64,000 nucleotides of DNA, taken from NCBI GenBank assembly GCA_025774935.1, contig JALGZK010000004.1, forward strand, positions 186,001-250,000, written 5' to 3'. The position numbers and the translations under genes were made by a program. Shown piece after piece: positions 1 through 9,186 of this stretch. This stretch comes from a bacterium (GTDB taxonomy: Bacteria; Joyebacterota; Joyebacteria; Joyebacterales; Joyebacteraceae). The notes under the pieces are model-generated. The model was not told where the DNA came from. It searched no databases and was given only the letters and a program-made list of their open reading frames with translations. The first letter of the stretch is position 1; the number at the start of each line of letters is the position of its first letter.

Positions 1-281
1 TCCAGCTTCACTGGGAACTCGCCCTCGAGCAACGCTTCGACTCCGGGTTCTCGTTCGGCATCATCGGATACCACTACCGCCAGATCACCACCGACACCGG
101 AAGCGGCACCTTCTCCGGAGCCAACAAGGGGCGCGTCACGAGCATCGGCGCCGACGTCGCCTACAACTTCGGCGGGAAGGAGGAGGGCGTGGCCCTTGGA
201 CTCAAGTACTACGCCGAGTTCTGGGCGAAGAACTGGCTCGAGGGTGACGCCGTCTACCTGACGCTGTCGATCCCCTTCTGA
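1..281 (+). CDS. C-terminal end of outer-membrane barrel protein, phenol_MetA_deg/SphA-like (5' truncated)
   Basis: Only the last 92 codons are in the window, read from base 3, ending in TGA at 279-281. The translation shows alternating beta-strand pattern, including FGIIGYHYRQIT, GRVTSIGADVAYNF, LEGDAVYLTLSIPF, and ends in a terminal Phe, as outer-membrane barrels do. The pattern closely resembles the C-terminus of the 'transporter' family PF13557 (putative MetA-pathway of phenol degradation), whose members are outer-membrane barrels of uncertain substrate. Assignment is by recalled pattern, without a search. The gene is convergent with the leftward barrel gene that follows; a hairpin lies between them. 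Confidence 0.65.
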   Translation, partial: QLHWELALEQRFDSGFSFGIIGYHYRQITTDTGSGTFSGANKGRVTSIGADVAYNFGGKEEGVALGLKYYAEFWAKNWLEGDAVYLTLSIPF

Positions 282-313
282 TCCCCGGAGCCTCCGAGCT
301 CCTCGCCGTAAAC

Positions 314-348
314 GAGAAGGCCGCGGGGCGAGCCCGCGGCCTCTTCTC
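314..348. terminator. Bidirectional hairpin between convergent genes
   Basis: GAGAAG-GCCGCGGG pairs with CCCGCGGC-CT-CTTCTC around a short loop, giving about 14 base pairs with a two-base bulge. It sits between a rightward stop at 281 and a leftward stop at 367, so it can serve both. There is an A-rich/T-rich edge (gagaag/cttctc) but no long T tract. Confidence 0.7.
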
Positions 349-366
349 TGGAGCGTGGAATCCGGG

Positions 367-1674
367 CTAGAACCGGTAGCCCAGTTCCGTCAGCACGCGG
401 TGCCCGACCACGTCGTCGCCCCAGTCGTACTCGTAGCTGGCGAACGCATAGAGTCGCGCCAGCAGTTCGAACTGACCGTCGACCCGGACGCGATGGCTGA
501 CGCGCTGCGATTCGTCCAGGTCGAGGTCGTACGTGTAGTTCCCGTAGCTCAGGTCGAGCGAGTGCCCGCCGCGGAGCCGCTTCCCCAGACGAATCTCGGG
601 GCTGTACCCGGAGGAGAGCGGGTTCGAGAACCCGAGGAGGCTCACGTCGAGCGTCAGTCCGTCGATCACGACGCCGGACTTCCTGGCCCGGAGCGCGTAG
701 GAGTACGTTTCGTCGCTGGCGGACTCGACCGCCCGGACCCCGAGGTCCACTCCCAGGAGCCATGCCCCGGGGAGCCTCGCGTCCAGGCTCGCCCTCAGGC
801 CCTGCCGGAACGCGTCGTCGAAGAGGCTGTCGGCCTCGGAGCGCATCTCGCGGGTGACATAGGTCCTTCGGCTGTCGTAGCTCAGGGCGGCCGAGAGCGA
901 CTCGGCCGTCCTGTACCTCGCGGTGAGGAAGAGCCCCGAGACGCTGAGATCCTCGCCCACGAGGTCCCTTCTCCACTCGCGATTGACGTCGAGCTCCAGG
1001 CTTCCGTAGGCGCCCCAGTGCCTATCGAGCTGGAAGCTCGACTGGAGGTAGACGTACTCCCTGCTGACGTCGGAGCCGTGGTACTCGCCCGCCGCCGCCA
1101 GCGTCGCCTCGAGACGGTTTCCGGAGAAGTCTCCTTTCAGGTACTTCACGAAGACCCCGTACTTGTGGACCGACGTCTGGAACTCCGACGTCTCCCAGTC
1201 CGGCTGCGTGCCTGCGAAGACACCCCACCGCCAATGTGCGGAGGCGTTGTGCTGGAGCAGGAGACCGTCGATGTAGCCGATACCGCTCATGACGTTCGAG
1301 ACGATCCGGCCGACCCTGAGGTTCACCGGTGCGGCCGGGTTGTCGTAGGAAAGCACGCCTTCGTAGACCCGGTTCCTCCACTCCGTCTCCGGGACGTCGT
1401 CCCTCAGGCTCCGCGACCTGTCGTTGTATCTCGAGCGGAACTTGATGCCGAGGTTCCACGCGCTTCCCCAGAGGCGCTTCGCCTTGAGCTTGAGCCTCAA
1501 CGTGGGTTGACTGAAGTCCAGGTCGCTCTCCGTGAGGTCTTCGAAGTGGTACCAGGAGAGCGCAACGCTCCCGTGGATCTCCGTCGGTCGCGAGGGTGGT
1601 GTCGCGTCCTGACCGGCTGCGAGCGCGGGCACGAGTAGCAGAGCGAGTGTCAGAACGGCGGCTCGCACGCTCAT
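367..1674 (-). CDS. Outer-membrane beta-barrel protein paired with multihaem cytochrome
   Basis: A 435-residue exported protein. I chose ATG at 1674 because it is followed by a clear signal peptide (MSVRAAVLTLALLLVPALAAGQ) and preceded by the ribosome site GAAGGAG; the frame is open further upstream but that part overlaps the cytochrome gene. The mature part alternates strands and charged turns over its whole length (for example DLRVGRI-type amphipathic strands) and ends in the outer-membrane signature GYRF. It overlaps the upstream cytochrome gene by ATGA, so the two are translationally coupled. No named family recognised. By context it may be the porin sleeve of a porin-cytochrome conduit, as MtrB/PioB or Geobacter porins are for their cytochromes; that role is inference. 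Confidence 0.75.
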   Translation of the reverse strand: MSVRAAVLTLALLLVPALAAGQDATPPSRPTEIHGSVALSWYHFEDLTESDLDFSQPTLRLKLKAKRLWGSAWNLGIKFRSRYNDRSRSLRDDVPETEWRNRVYEGVLSYDNPAAPVNLRVGRIVSNVMSGIGYIDGLLLQHNASAHWRWGVFAGTQPDWETSEFQTSVHKYGVFVKYLKGDFSGNRLEATLAAAGEYHGSDVSREYVYLQSSFQLDRHWGAYGSLELDVNREWRRDLVGEDLSVSGLFLTARYRTAESLSAALSYDSRRTYVTREMRSEADSLFDDAFRQGLRASLDARLPGAWLLGVDLGVRAVESASDETYSYALRARKSGVVIDGLTLDVSLLGFSNPLSSGYSPEIRLGKRLRGGHSLDLSYGNYTYDLDLDESQRVSHRVRVDGQFELLARLYAFASYEYDWGDDVVGHRVLTELGYRF

Positions 1675-2735
1675 CGTCTCCTTCTCGACGACCGGCCCGG
1701 CGCGGGCGAGCGTCGGTCGTCCTCCGGGACCTGTCCGTTCGGGTGGCACGCAAAGCAGGCGAAGCTGCTGTACCAGTACCCGGGCTCGTCGTCGTGTTCC
1801 TCGTCCATTTCCGACTGGTTGTGTGCGTGGCAGTTCAGACAGGAGAACGTCCCGTAGTCCCCGGGTTCGGTGTGGCAGGTGCTGCAGGAACTCCACTCGC
1901 CGGCGTGCTCTCCCGCGTAGATGGGGAAGGAGCCGAGGTGCCTTCGGAGTGAGCTCGGATGCCACGCCATCTGCGAGTGGCACTCCTCGCAATCGGTCCC
2001 GAAGTCGAACTCGCTGTGCGCCGGGTCCTGCGCGCTCTCGTAGTCCGACTGGTGACACGCGTAGCACTCGGGAGACAGCCGCTCGTACGCGCCGTAGATT
2101 TCTCGCGTGTGGCAGGAACCGCAGTCGACGCGCACGTGCTTCCCGATGAGCTGAAACGCCGTGCTCGCGTGCGCCTTATTGTGGTCAGTGACGGTCCAGC
2201 TTGAGGGAGTGTGGCACCGTTCGCAGTCGGGGTACAGGCGCGCCTGGTGCGCGTCGGTGTGGCAGCTTCGGCACTCGTTGCCAGTTCTCGAGAAGTCGGC
2301 GACGTCGTGGCAGCGCCTGCAACTCGTGCCGACGTGGCGCCCCTCGAGCGTGAAGCCGGTCAGTTCGTGGTCGAATTCGATCGGGGGATCGCCGGACTCG
2401 GTGTGGCACGTACCGCACGAGTGCGATACCTCCTGGTGTGGCATGCCCTCGTCTTCAGTGTCGGCTACGGCTTCGTGACAGGTCTGGCATCGTCCCTCGT
2501 CGATCTGCGAGAAGCGCGCGACGTCGTGGCACGCCGTGCAGCCCGCCCGCTGATGCTGCTCGTGCAGCGGGAAACCCGTCTGCTCGTGATCGAACTCGAC
2601 TTCACGCCTGTCGTCCGAGGGGTGGCACTTGGAGCAGCTGAAGGGGATCTCTTCGTGGGGTATGTCCTGCGCGAGGGCTCCCGAGACCGCGAGGGCGGCG
2701 AGAACGATGCAGCAGATGAGCCCCCTGTGTGGCAT
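1671..2735 (-). CDS. Exported multihaem c-type cytochrome (13 CXXCH)
   Basis: A 354-residue protein with a signal peptide ending near ALAQ (residues 19-23) and 13 CXXCH haem-binding motifs between residues about 34 and 331, almost one per 23 residues. Several units share the pattern F-x-H-x-x-TGF-x-L-x-x-x-H before a CXXCH, so the protein is internally repeated. It ends in an Arg-rich tail. ATG at 2735 is preferred over the upstream frame because it directly precedes the signal peptide, has AGGAGA upstream and lies downstream of a good promoter at 2846-2874. Role: periplasmic electron carrier or part of an outer-membrane electron conduit with the co-translated barrel protein downstream. Electron donor and acceptor are unknown. 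Confidence 0.9.
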   Translation of the reverse strand: MPHRGLICCIVLAALAVSGALAQDIPHEEIPFSCSKCHPSDDRREVEFDHEQTGFPLHEQHQRAGCTACHDVARFSQIDEGRCQTCHEAVADTEDEGMPHQEVSHSCGTCHTESGDPPIEFDHELTGFTLEGRHVGTSCRRCHDVADFSRTGNECRSCHTDAHQARLYPDCERCHTPSSWTVTDHNKAHASTAFQLIGKHVRVDCGSCHTREIYGAYERLSPECYACHQSDYESAQDPAHSEFDFGTDCEECHSQMAWHPSSLRRHLGSFPIYAGEHAGEWSSCSTCHTEPGDYGTFSCLNCHAHNQSEMDEEHDDEPGYWYSSFACFACHPNGQVPEDDRRSPAPGRSSRRRR

Positions 2736-2845
2736 GTCGGCGGGTCTCCTACTGTACGAGCGAGTCGGGGACGACGTCTCGCGGGTCCGGTCTCGAACGC
2801 ACGACGCCCCTTGGCGACGGGCTGCCGCCAGGAGCGGGTGGCCGG

Positions 2846-2874
2846 AGCATAGCACGCCAGGCCGGAGCGGACAA
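2846..2874 (-). promoter_or_regulatory. Sigma-70-type promoter of cytochrome/barrel operon
   Basis: On the minus strand TTGTCC, 17-base spacer, TATGCT, with TGC directly before the -10 box (extended -10). It predicts a start about 100 bases upstream of the cytochrome ATG. Confidence 0.55.
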
Positions 2875-2932
2875 CGGCCCGGACCGCCGTCGCCGGGTCG
2901 TCCTCGAGCTCACTGCCCCGCATGTTTTCGCC

Positions 2933-2961
2933 TTGACACCCGCCGCGTGAGGCACTATCTT
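2933..2961 (+). promoter_or_regulatory. Sigma-70 promoter of hrcA heat-shock operon
   Basis: TTGACA (2933-2938), 17-base spacer, TATCTT (2956-2961). The expected start point falls at about 2968, exactly where the CIRCE operator begins. Confidence 0.8.
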
Positions 2962-2967
2962 GTGCCC

Positions 2968-2994
2968 TTAGCACTCTCTGGACGAGAGTGCTAA
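2968..2994 (+). promoter_or_regulatory. CIRCE operator (HrcA binding site)
   Basis: TTAGCACTC-N9-GAGTGCTAA, a perfect match to the CIRCE inverted repeat, placed at the predicted transcription start and about 26 bases before the hrcA start codon. Established knowledge: HrcA dimer binds CIRCE and represses the operon until heat stress titrates GroEL away. Confidence 0.97.
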
Positions 2995-3020
2995 GACGAG
3001 ACAGCATGGGGAGGTGGGGT

Positions 3021-4103
3021 GTGAAGAAGGTGGAACTTACGGACCGGGAGGAGCGGATCCTCCGGTCGATCATCGAGTGCCACATCAAGACGGCGAAACC
3101 GGTCAGCTCGAGTGCCGTCGTCCGGAACCGTTCGGTGCCGGTCAGCTCGGCGACCGTCAGGAACGTCATGAGATCCCTCGAGGACAAGGGTCTCATACTC
3201 CAGCCGCACACGTCCGCCGGCAGGGTGCCGACGGACTCCGGATACAGATACTACGTGGACAACGTCATGGAGCCCCGGGACCTCACCGACCAGGAGCGCG
3301 CTGACCTCGAAGGGGGGATCGTGGGACTCGCGACCGGAGATCTCGGCGCGGTCGTCGCGGGCGTCTCCAGGATGATGAGCGATTTCGCGAGACAGCTCGC
3401 GGTAACGGTGGCCCCGTCGGGGGAGCGCGAGCTCATCGAGCAGGTCAAGCTCGTCTCGCTCGAGGCGGACCGGATCCTCGCGGTCGCGACGACGCGCGCC
3501 GGCCTGACCAGGAGCGCGGTCTTCGAGCTCGGGCGGGACGAGGTCGGCGGGAGTCTCGCTGACGCCGCGGCGCTCGTCACCGAGTGGCTGAGCGGCACGC
3601 CCGTCGGCGACGCAGAGCGGACGATGAAGACGCGCCTGAGCGCAGTCCCGGAGCCGACGCGGCGCGTGATCGCGGCCCTTCTCGAGACGAGCCCGAGGCT
3701 CTTCAGGCTCCGCGGCGTCGAGCGCGTGCACTACGAGGGGGCGAGGTACATCCTCAGGCATCCGGAGTTCTCGCACAGCGCGGCGTTCATCGGGGAGATC
3801 TTCGACGACGAGGAAGCGCTGGCGGAGCTCGTGAAGGGGCGCGCCGAGCGCGGAGGTGTCTCCGTGACGATCGGCGAGGAGAACCCTAAGAAGGAGATGA
3901 AACGGATGTCGCTCGTGGTCGGGTCGTACCGCATCGGCGGGACGTTCGGCCAGATGGGCGTAATCGGTCCGACGCGGATGAGGTACGGTAGGCTCGTCGG
4001 TCTGGTCGACTACATCTCGGAGATCATGGACGAGCTCTTCTCCGAGGGCGGCCGCAGGACGAGGCGGTCGTCGGACGAGGCCGCTGACGGAGATCGCGGA
4101 TGA
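3021..4103 (+). CDS. hrcA: Heat-inducible transcription repressor HrcA
   Basis: A 360-residue HrcA: N-terminal winged helix (LTDREERILRSIIECHIKTAKPV and the VRNVMRSLEDKGLILQPHTSAGRVPTDSGYR segment typical of HrcA), followed by the GAF-like dimerisation region and a C-terminal end with MSLVVGSYRIGG and GVIGPTRMRYGR. I chose GTG at 3021: GGGGAGG lies six bases before it, while the earlier in-frame GTG at 2988 is inside CIRCE and ATG at 3006 has only a weak site. First gene of the operon hrcA-grpE-dnaK-dnaJ-rsmE; its own operator lies directly upstream, so autorepression is expected. Stop overlaps the grpE start (ATGA). Confidence 0.95.
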   Translation: MKKVELTDREERILRSIIECHIKTAKPVSSSAVVRNRSVPVSSATVRNVMRSLEDKGLILQPHTSAGRVPTDSGYRYYVDNVMEPRDLTDQERADLEGGIVGLATGDLGAVVAGVSRMMSDFARQLAVTVAPSGERELIEQVKLVSLEADRILAVATTRAGLTRSAVFELGRDEVGGSLADAAALVTEWLSGTPVGDAERTMKTRLSAVPEPTRRVIAALLETSPRLFRLRGVERVHYEGARYILRHPEFSHSAAFIGEIFDDEEALAELVKGRAERGGVSVTIGEENPKKEMKRMSLVVGSYRIGGTFGQMGVIGPTRMRYGRLVGLVDYISEIMDELFSEGGRRTRRSSDEAADGDRG

Positions 4104-4678
4104 GGAAGAGGGAAGGACGCAGGAAGCACGGGTCCGACGCGCTCGAACGCTCGACCACGCGGCGTCCCGGCCGGGAAGTCGAACGCGGCGGGCAGGACGA
4201 CGAGGTGAAGGCCGACGACATCGCAATCGAGATCGACGGGCTGCGCGAGGAACTCACCGAGGTCAACAACAAGTGGCTCAGGGCGCTCGCTGATCTGGAC
4301 AACTACAAGAAGCGCGTTGACCGCGAGCGCTGCCGCTGGTCTGACGAGTCGCGAGAGACGATCCTCCTCGATCTCCTCGAGGTCGTCGACAACTTCGAGC
4401 GCGCGGTCGCCTGCGACGACGCGAGCGCGCCGCCGCCCGACGACCCGTTCCGCGAGGGGGTCGAGATGATCCTCAAACACCTGAAGGACGTCCTCGCGAA
4501 GCACGACGTACACGCGCTCGAGGCCTGCGGGACCGAGTTCGACCCGAACGTCCACGAGGCGGTGAGCCAGGTGGAATCGGAGGAGCACGAACCGAATCAG
4601 ATTGTGGAAGAGGTTCAGAGAGGCTACATGATGGGAGACAGACTCCTCAGGTGCTCGCGGGTGATCGTCGCAAAGTAG
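4100..4678 (+). CDS. grpE: Nucleotide exchange factor GrpE
   Basis: A 192-residue GrpE that releases ADP from DnaK. A charged, low-complexity N-terminus (about 45 residues) is followed by the long coiled-coil dimer helix (LREELTEVNNKWLRALADLDNYKKR), the four-helix region (LLDLLEVVDNFERAV) and the beta-wing (FDPNVHEAVSQVESEEHEPNQIVEEVQRGYMMGDRLLRCSRVIVAK in the order usual for the family). Start ATG overlaps the hrcA stop by four bases, so the two are translationally coupled. Confidence 0.96.
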   Translation: MRKREGRRKHGSDALERSTTRRPGREVERGGQDDEVKADDIAIEIDGLREELTEVNNKWLRALADLDNYKKRVDRERCRWSDESRETILLDLLEVVDNFERAVACDDASAPPPDDPFREGVEMILKHLKDVLAKHDVHALEACGTEFDPNVHEAVSQVESEEHEPNQIVEEVQRGYMMGDRLLRCSRVIVAK

Positions 4679-4781
4679 GCGACACCGCCCGCTCTCGGGG
4701 CCGGCGCGACGAGCGCCCGATACGCCCCTCCTGAGGACGCGAAGGCCCACGCGTGAGTGAGGGCAGAGAGGAAGTGGGAGA

Positions 4782-6722
4782 ATGAGCAAGGTCATCGGAA
4801 TCGATCTGGGAACGACCAATTCGTGCGTCGCCGTCATGGAGGGCGGCGAGTCGACAGTCATCCCGAGCCCCGAGGGGCAGAGGACGACGCCGTCCGTCGT
4901 TGCGTTCACGAAGGCGGGGGAGAGGCTGGTCGGCCAGGTCGCGAAGCGTCAGGCGGTCACGAACCCGGAGAACACGATCTTCTCGATCAAGCGGTTCATG
5001 GGGAGGCGGTACGAGGAAGTGGGCGAGGAGATCGGGCTCGTTCCGTACAAGGTCATCAAGCACGACAACGGCGAGGTCCGCATCGAGGCTCAGGGCAAGC
5101 AGTACGCTCCGCCCGAGATCTCGGCGATGATCCTCCAGGCGATGAAGAAGACGGCGGAGGAGTACTTGGGTGAGACGGTCACGCAGGCGGTGATCACGGT
5201 GCCCGCGTACTTCAACGACGCCCAGCGCCAGGCGACCAAGGACGCCGGCAAGGTCGCCGGGCTCGAGGTCCTTCGCATCATCAACGAGCCGACGGCGGCG
5301 TCGCTCGCCTACGGACTCGAGAAGAAGGGACAGGAGAAGATCGCGGTCTACGACTTCGGCGGCGGCACGTTCGACATCTCGATCCTCGAGATCGACGAGG
5401 GTCTCGTGAAGGTCCTCGCGACGAACGGCGACACCCATCTGGGCGGCGACAATCTCGACCAGCGCGTGATCGACTGGATCGCCGACGAGTTCAAGAGCGA
5501 GAACGGGATTGATCTCCGCGTCGACTCGATGGCGCTCCAGCGCCTCAAGGAAGCGGCGGAGAAGGCGAAGATCGAGCTCTCCTCGGCGCTCGAGACCGAC
5601 ATCAACCTGCCGTTCATCACGGCGGACCAGTCGGGTCCCAAGCATCTCACGATGAAGCTCACGAGAGCGAAGCTCGAGTCGCTGGTCGACGACCTGGTCG
5701 AACGCACTGTCGGACCGTGCAAGCAGGCGCTGACCGACGCGAAGCTCTCCGCGGGAGACATCGACGAGGTAGTCCTCGTCGGCGGCACGACCAGGATGCC
5801 CGCGGTCCAGGCGAAGGTGAAGTCGATCTTCGGGAAGGACCCGCACAAGGGCGTGAACCCTGACGAGGTCGTCGCGGTCGGCGCCGCGATCCAGGGAGCG
5901 ATCCTCGCCGGCGAGTCGGACGTCCAGGACGTATTGCTGCTCGACGTGACACCGCTCTCGCTCGGCATCGAGACCCTGGGCGGGGTCATGACGAAGCTCA
6001 TCGAGCGGAACACGACGATCCCGACGAAGAAGAGTCAGATCTTCTCGACGGCGGCCGACAACCAGCCTGCGGTCTCGATCCACGTGCTCCAGGGCGAGAG
6101 GTCGATGGCGTCCCAGAACCGGACGCTCGGCAAGTTCGATCTCGTCGGGATCCCGCCGGCACCGCGCGGCATGCCGCAGATCGATGTGACGTTCGACATC
6201 GACGCGAACGGGATCGTCCACGTCTCGGCGAAGGACCTCGGAACCGGCAAGGAGCAGAAGATCCGGATCGAGGTCTCGAGCGGCCTCTCCGACACCGAGA
6301 TCGACAAGATGGTGAAGGAGGCGGACGAGCACAAAGCCGAGGACGAGGCGAAGAAGAAGGAAGTCGAGCTCCGCAATCAGGCCGACAGCTTGATCTACAC
6401 GACCGAGAAGGCGGTGAAGGAGCACGGCGAGTCTCTCGACGCGGCTGACCGCTCCACCATCGAGGCAGCGATCGAGAAGCTCAGGACGTCGCTCAAGGAC
6501 GGGGACTCCGCGAGCATCGAGAACGACATGCAAGCTCTCGAGCAGGCGTCGCACAAACTCGCGGAGAAGATGTACGCCGGCGCGCAGTCGGGCGCGCAGG
6601 CCGGACCCGAGGCGCAGACCGCGGGCACGGGTCCTGGTGCGGCACCGGGCGCGGGCGGCACTCCCGGCAATGGTGACGACGACGTCGTCGACGCCGACTA
6701 CGAGGTCGTGGACGACGACTAG
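4782..6722 (+). CDS. dnaK: Chaperone protein DnaK (Hsp70)
   Basis: A 646-residue Hsp70. The ATPase domain opens with [14 protein letters not shown] (residues 4-17) and has [10 protein letters not shown] near residue 192 and the phosphate/adenosine motifs [11 protein letters not shown]; the linker and substrate domain begin at [19 protein letters not shown] (about 385-400). The last 45 residues are a Gly/Ala/Pro-rich tail ending in [13 protein letters not shown], as is normal. Good ribosome site (GAGGAAG then GGGAG) before ATG. It lies 103 bases after grpE and 113 before dnaJ; no separate promoter is obvious, so CIRCE control is expected. Confidence 0.98.
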   Translation: MSKVIGIDLGTTNSCVAVMEGGESTVIPSPEGQRTTPSVVAFTKAGERLVGQVAKRQAVTNPENTIFSIKRFMGRRYEEVGEEIGLVPYKVIKHDNGEVRIEAQGKQYAPPEISAMILQAMKKTAEEYLGETVTQAVITVPAYFNDAQRQATKDAGKVAGLEVLRIINEPTAASLAYGLEKKGQEKIAVYDFGGGTFDISILEIDEGLVKVLATNGDTHLGGDNLDQRVIDWIADEFKSENGIDLRVDSMALQRLKEAAEKAKIELSSALETDINLPFITADQSGPKHLTMKLTRAKLESLVDDLVERTVGPCKQALTDAKLSAGDIDEVVLVGGTTRMPAVQAKVKSIFGKDPHKGVNPDEVVAVGAAIQGAILAGESDVQDVLLLDVTPLSLGIETLGGVMTKLIERNTTIPTKKSQIFSTAADNQPAVSIHVLQGERSMASQNRTLGKFDLVGIPPAPRGMPQIDVTFDIDANGIVHVSAKDLGTGKEQKIRIEVSSGLSDTEIDKMVKEADEHKAEDEAKKKEVELRNQADSLIYTTEKAVKEHGESLDAADRSTIEAAIEKLRTSLKDGDSASIENDMQALEQASHKLAEKMYAGAQSGAQAGPEAQTAGTGPGAAPGAGGTPGNGDDDVVDADYEVVDDD

Positions 6723-6835
6723 AGAAGTACTGACGGAGCGCCGGGCGCAGGGACGCGAGCGGCGCTCCATCGACACTCGCACGATGACCGGAACGGCAGG
6801 GCTTCCCGGCCCTGCTCGAGCGGAGACCTGGACCC

Positions 6836-7963
6836 ATGTCCGGTGACTACTACGACGTGCTCGGCGTAAGCAAGGACGCCTCGCCGGACGAGATCAAGAA
6901 GGCGTACCGGGACCTCGCGTTCAAGCACCATCCCGACAAGAACCCCGGTGACGCCGAGGCCGAGGAGAAGTTCAAGGCCGCGACCGAGGCGTTCGAGGTT
7001 CTCTCCGACGCTGACAAGAAGGCGCAGTACGACCAGTTCGGCGCCGCCGGGCTCGGCGCGGGGCAGCAGGGCTTCGCCCACCCCGGCTTCGACATGAACG
7101 ACGCGCTCCGGACCTTCATGAACGCGTTCGGGGGCGAGAGCATCTTCGACGAGCTCTTCGGAGGAGCAGGGGTCCGCGACGGGCGCCCGGCGCGGAGGAA
7201 GGGCGCGGACATCCGGATCCGCCTCAAGCTCACGCTCGAGGAGATCGCGGAGGGCGTGAAGAAGAAGATCAAGGTCTCGCGGATGGTCGCGTGCGGGGAG
7301 TGCGGAGGCTCCGGCGCGAAGCCCGGCACGACCCCCACCTCGTGCACCGACTGCGGTGGCTCGGGCCAGGTCGTCCGACAACAGAGCATGGGGATGTTCG
7401 GCGCGTTTCAGAGCGTGTCGCCCTGCCCGCGCTGCGCAGGCACAGGCGAGATCATCGAGGATCGCTGCGAGAAGTGTAACGGCAGCGGGCTCACGAAGGG
7501 GACGGAGGTCGTCGAGGTCACCGTGCCCTCCGGCGTCTCGAGCGGGAACTACATCCCGATCGAGGGCGGCGGGAACGCGGGCGCGAGGGGCGGCCCGAAT
7601 GGCCACCTCATCGTCGTGATCAACGAGCTTCCGCACAAGCTCTTCGAACGCCGCGCCGACGACGTTCTCCTGGACCTCCCCGTGTCGCTCGACGTGGCGG
7701 CCCTCGGGGGGCAGGTCGAGGTTCCGACTCTGAACGGCAAGGCGCGCCTGAAGATCCCTGCGGGAACTCCCTCCGGCAAGGTCCTGCGCATGCGCGGGAA
7801 GGGCGTCAAGCACCTCCGCGGGCGCGGGGCGGGCGACGAGCTCGTCAGAGTCGTCGTGTGGGTACCGAAGCGTCCCTCGTCGGAGGAGAAGGACCTCCTG
7901 AAGAAGCTCGGGAAGCTCTCTGCAGGCAAGGTCCCGGGGCCTGCGAAGCCCGGGGCGCACTAG
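6836..7963 (+). CDS. dnaJ: Chaperone protein DnaJ (Hsp40, type I)
   Basis: A 375-residue type I J-protein. J domain at residues 3-70 with the HPD motif (HHPDKNPG, about residues 30-37). A short Gly/Phe region precedes the zinc domain with four CxxCxGxG units ([32 protein letters not shown], about residues 153-215), then the two C-terminal substrate-binding beta domains. It stimulates DnaK ATPase and delivers clients. The J-to-zinc region contains fewer Gly repeats than in E. coli DnaJ. Confidence 0.97.
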   Translation: MSGDYYDVLGVSKDASPDEIKKAYRDLAFKHHPDKNPGDAEAEEKFKAATEAFEVLSDADKKAQYDQFGAAGLGAGQQGFAHPGFDMNDALRTFMNAFGGESIFDELFGGAGVRDGRPARRKGADIRIRLKLTLEEIAEGVKKKIKVSRMVACGECGGSGAKPGTTPTSCTDCGGSGQVVRQQSMGMFGAFQSVSPCPRCAGTGEIIEDRCEKCNGSGLTKGTEVVEVTVPSGVSSGNYIPIEGGGNAGARGGPNGHLIVVINELPHKLFERRADDVLLDLPVSLDVAALGGQVEVPTLNGKARLKIPAGTPSGKVLRMRGKGVKHLRGRGAGDELVRVVVWVPKRPSSEEKDLLKKLGKLSAGKVPGPAKPGAH

Positions 7964-7985
7964 CGCGGTCCGTCACGGAGGACGC

Positions 7986-8768
7986 GTGCCGACTCACGAA
8001 CTCGACGATCCCCAAGCGTGGAAGTACGACACGTATCTCGTTCCGCCCGGCTCCCTCGGAGACCGGGCGGTCGTTGTCGACGGTCCCGAAGGTCACCACG
8101 CCGCCGACGTCGCGCGAATCAGACCGGGCGACGTCGTGAGACTCATCGACGGGGAGGGGGCCGAGGCGCTCGCCCGAGTCGAACACTCGGAGCACGCTAG
8201 GGCGACGCTCGAGGTCCTGGAGGCGCGGATCCGTTCGCGTGAAGAGGGGCTCGAGCTCGTCGTCGCCCAGGCTCTCCTGAAGAGGAAGGGGTTCGAGGAG
8301 ACGGTGAGGCGGTGTGCGGAGCTCGGCGTCTCGGAGATCGTCCCGGTCGTGACCGAGCGGAGCGTGGCCAGGGCCCCGGGAGGGAGCGGGACCGCGCGCG
8401 TCGAGCGATGGCGCGCCGTCGCGCTTGCGGCGGTCAAGCAGTCGAGGGGCGTGTTCGTCCCGAGGGTCGGAGAGATTCGGTCGCTCGACGAGGTTGGGGA
8501 ACTCCCCGAGGAAGGCGACCTCGCCCTCGTGGCCTGGGAGGAGGAGAGCGGCAGGGGGCTCGCTCGCGCGCTCCGCTCCCGCAGAGGTGGGGGACAGGTC
8601 TTCCTGGTCGTCGGGCCTGAGGGAGGTCTCGCACCGGGAGAGGTCGAATCGCTTGTTTCGGCCGGTTTCGTGCCGGTCACCGCAGGTCGACGCGTCCTGA
8701 AGGCCGACTGGGCTGCGGCGGCGATAGCGGCCATGGTGTCCTTCGAGGTCGGGGGACTCCTTCCTTAG
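7986..8768 (+). CDS. rsmE: 16S rRNA (uracil-1498-N3)-methyltransferase RsmE
   Basis: A 260-residue SPOUT methyltransferase. The PUA-like N-terminus (VDGPEGHHAADVARIRPGDVVRLIDGEG) and the core QALLKRKGFEETVRRCAELGVSEIVPVVTERSV are typical, and the knot contains FLVVGPEGGLAPGEVE. The usual LR-x-ETA motif near the end is here LKADWA, a departure at a normally well-conserved place; I cannot tell whether it changes activity. GTG start with GGAGGA just upstream, 22 bases after dnaJ, so co-transcribed with the chaperone operon, a frequent arrangement. Confidence 0.9.
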   Translation: MPTHELDDPQAWKYDTYLVPPGSLGDRAVVVDGPEGHHAADVARIRPGDVVRLIDGEGAEALARVEHSEHARATLEVLEARIRSREEGLELVVAQALLKRKGFEETVRRCAELGVSEIVPVVTERSVARAPGGSGTARVERWRAVALAAVKQSRGVFVPRVGEIRSLDEVGELPEEGDLALVAWEEESGRGLARALRSRRGGGQVFLVVGPEGGLAPGEVESLVSAGFVPVTAGRRVLKADWAAAAIAAMVSFEVGGLLP

Positions 8769-8796
8769 ATTCCTCCGGAATCGTCCTCTAAACCGG

Positions 8797-8825
8797 TTGA
8801 CAAGCTCTCCGCGTCAGGCTACCAT
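8797..8825 (+). promoter_or_regulatory. Sigma-70 promoter of rpsU-yqeY
   Basis: TTGACA (8797-8802), 17-base spacer, TACCAT (8820-8825). It would give a leader of about 125 bases before rpsU. The rest of the 8769-8957 gap holds nothing else I recognise. Confidence 0.65.
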
Positions 8826-8957
8826 AAAAGGTCTGAGCCATGTCCCGCGCGCGACGGACGTGTCTTGCGTCGTTGTGCGCCCGATGGACACGTGTATCGT
8901 ATCCAGGTGATCGAGTTCATGCGATCGAGCCGGCAGCCCGGAGGGGGGTGGAGCTGA

Positions 8958-9161
8958 ATGCCGGGAGTCCGAGTCAAGGACGGCGAATCCTTCGAACGCG
9001 CCTTGCGCCGCTTCAAGAAGCGGTGCGAGAAGGCGGGCATCCTTTCCGATCTTCGCAAGCACCAGCACTTCGAGAAGCCGAGCGAGCGCAAGAAGCGCAA
9101 GAGGAGCGCCGCGAGGCGGAAGCTTAGGAAGCTCAAGATCAAGCAGCAGAAGCGCAGGTAA
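8958..9161 (+). CDS. rpsU: 30S ribosomal protein S21
   Basis: A 67-residue, very basic protein matching S21: start [21 protein letters not shown], then the helical Arg/Lys-rich tail [23 protein letters not shown] has GGAGGGGGGTGGAG upstream. It is followed after 25 bases by yqeY, a common S21 neighbour. Confidence 0.95.
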   Translation: MPGVRVKDGESFERALRRFKKRCEKAGILSDLRKHQHFEKPSERKKRKRSAARRKLRKLKIKQQKRR

Positions 9162-9186
9162 CCGAGGCCCGTTTCCAGGAACTGAC

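Noticed and set aside
1671-2855. Cytochrome start at 2855 (40 residues longer)
   Set aside because: It would begin upstream of the predicted transcript start and put an Arg-rich stretch before the signal peptide.
4647-6782. Minus-strand frame of about 700 codons opposite dnaK
   Set aside because: Shadow of a certain dnaK gene; Arg/Leu-rich without domains.
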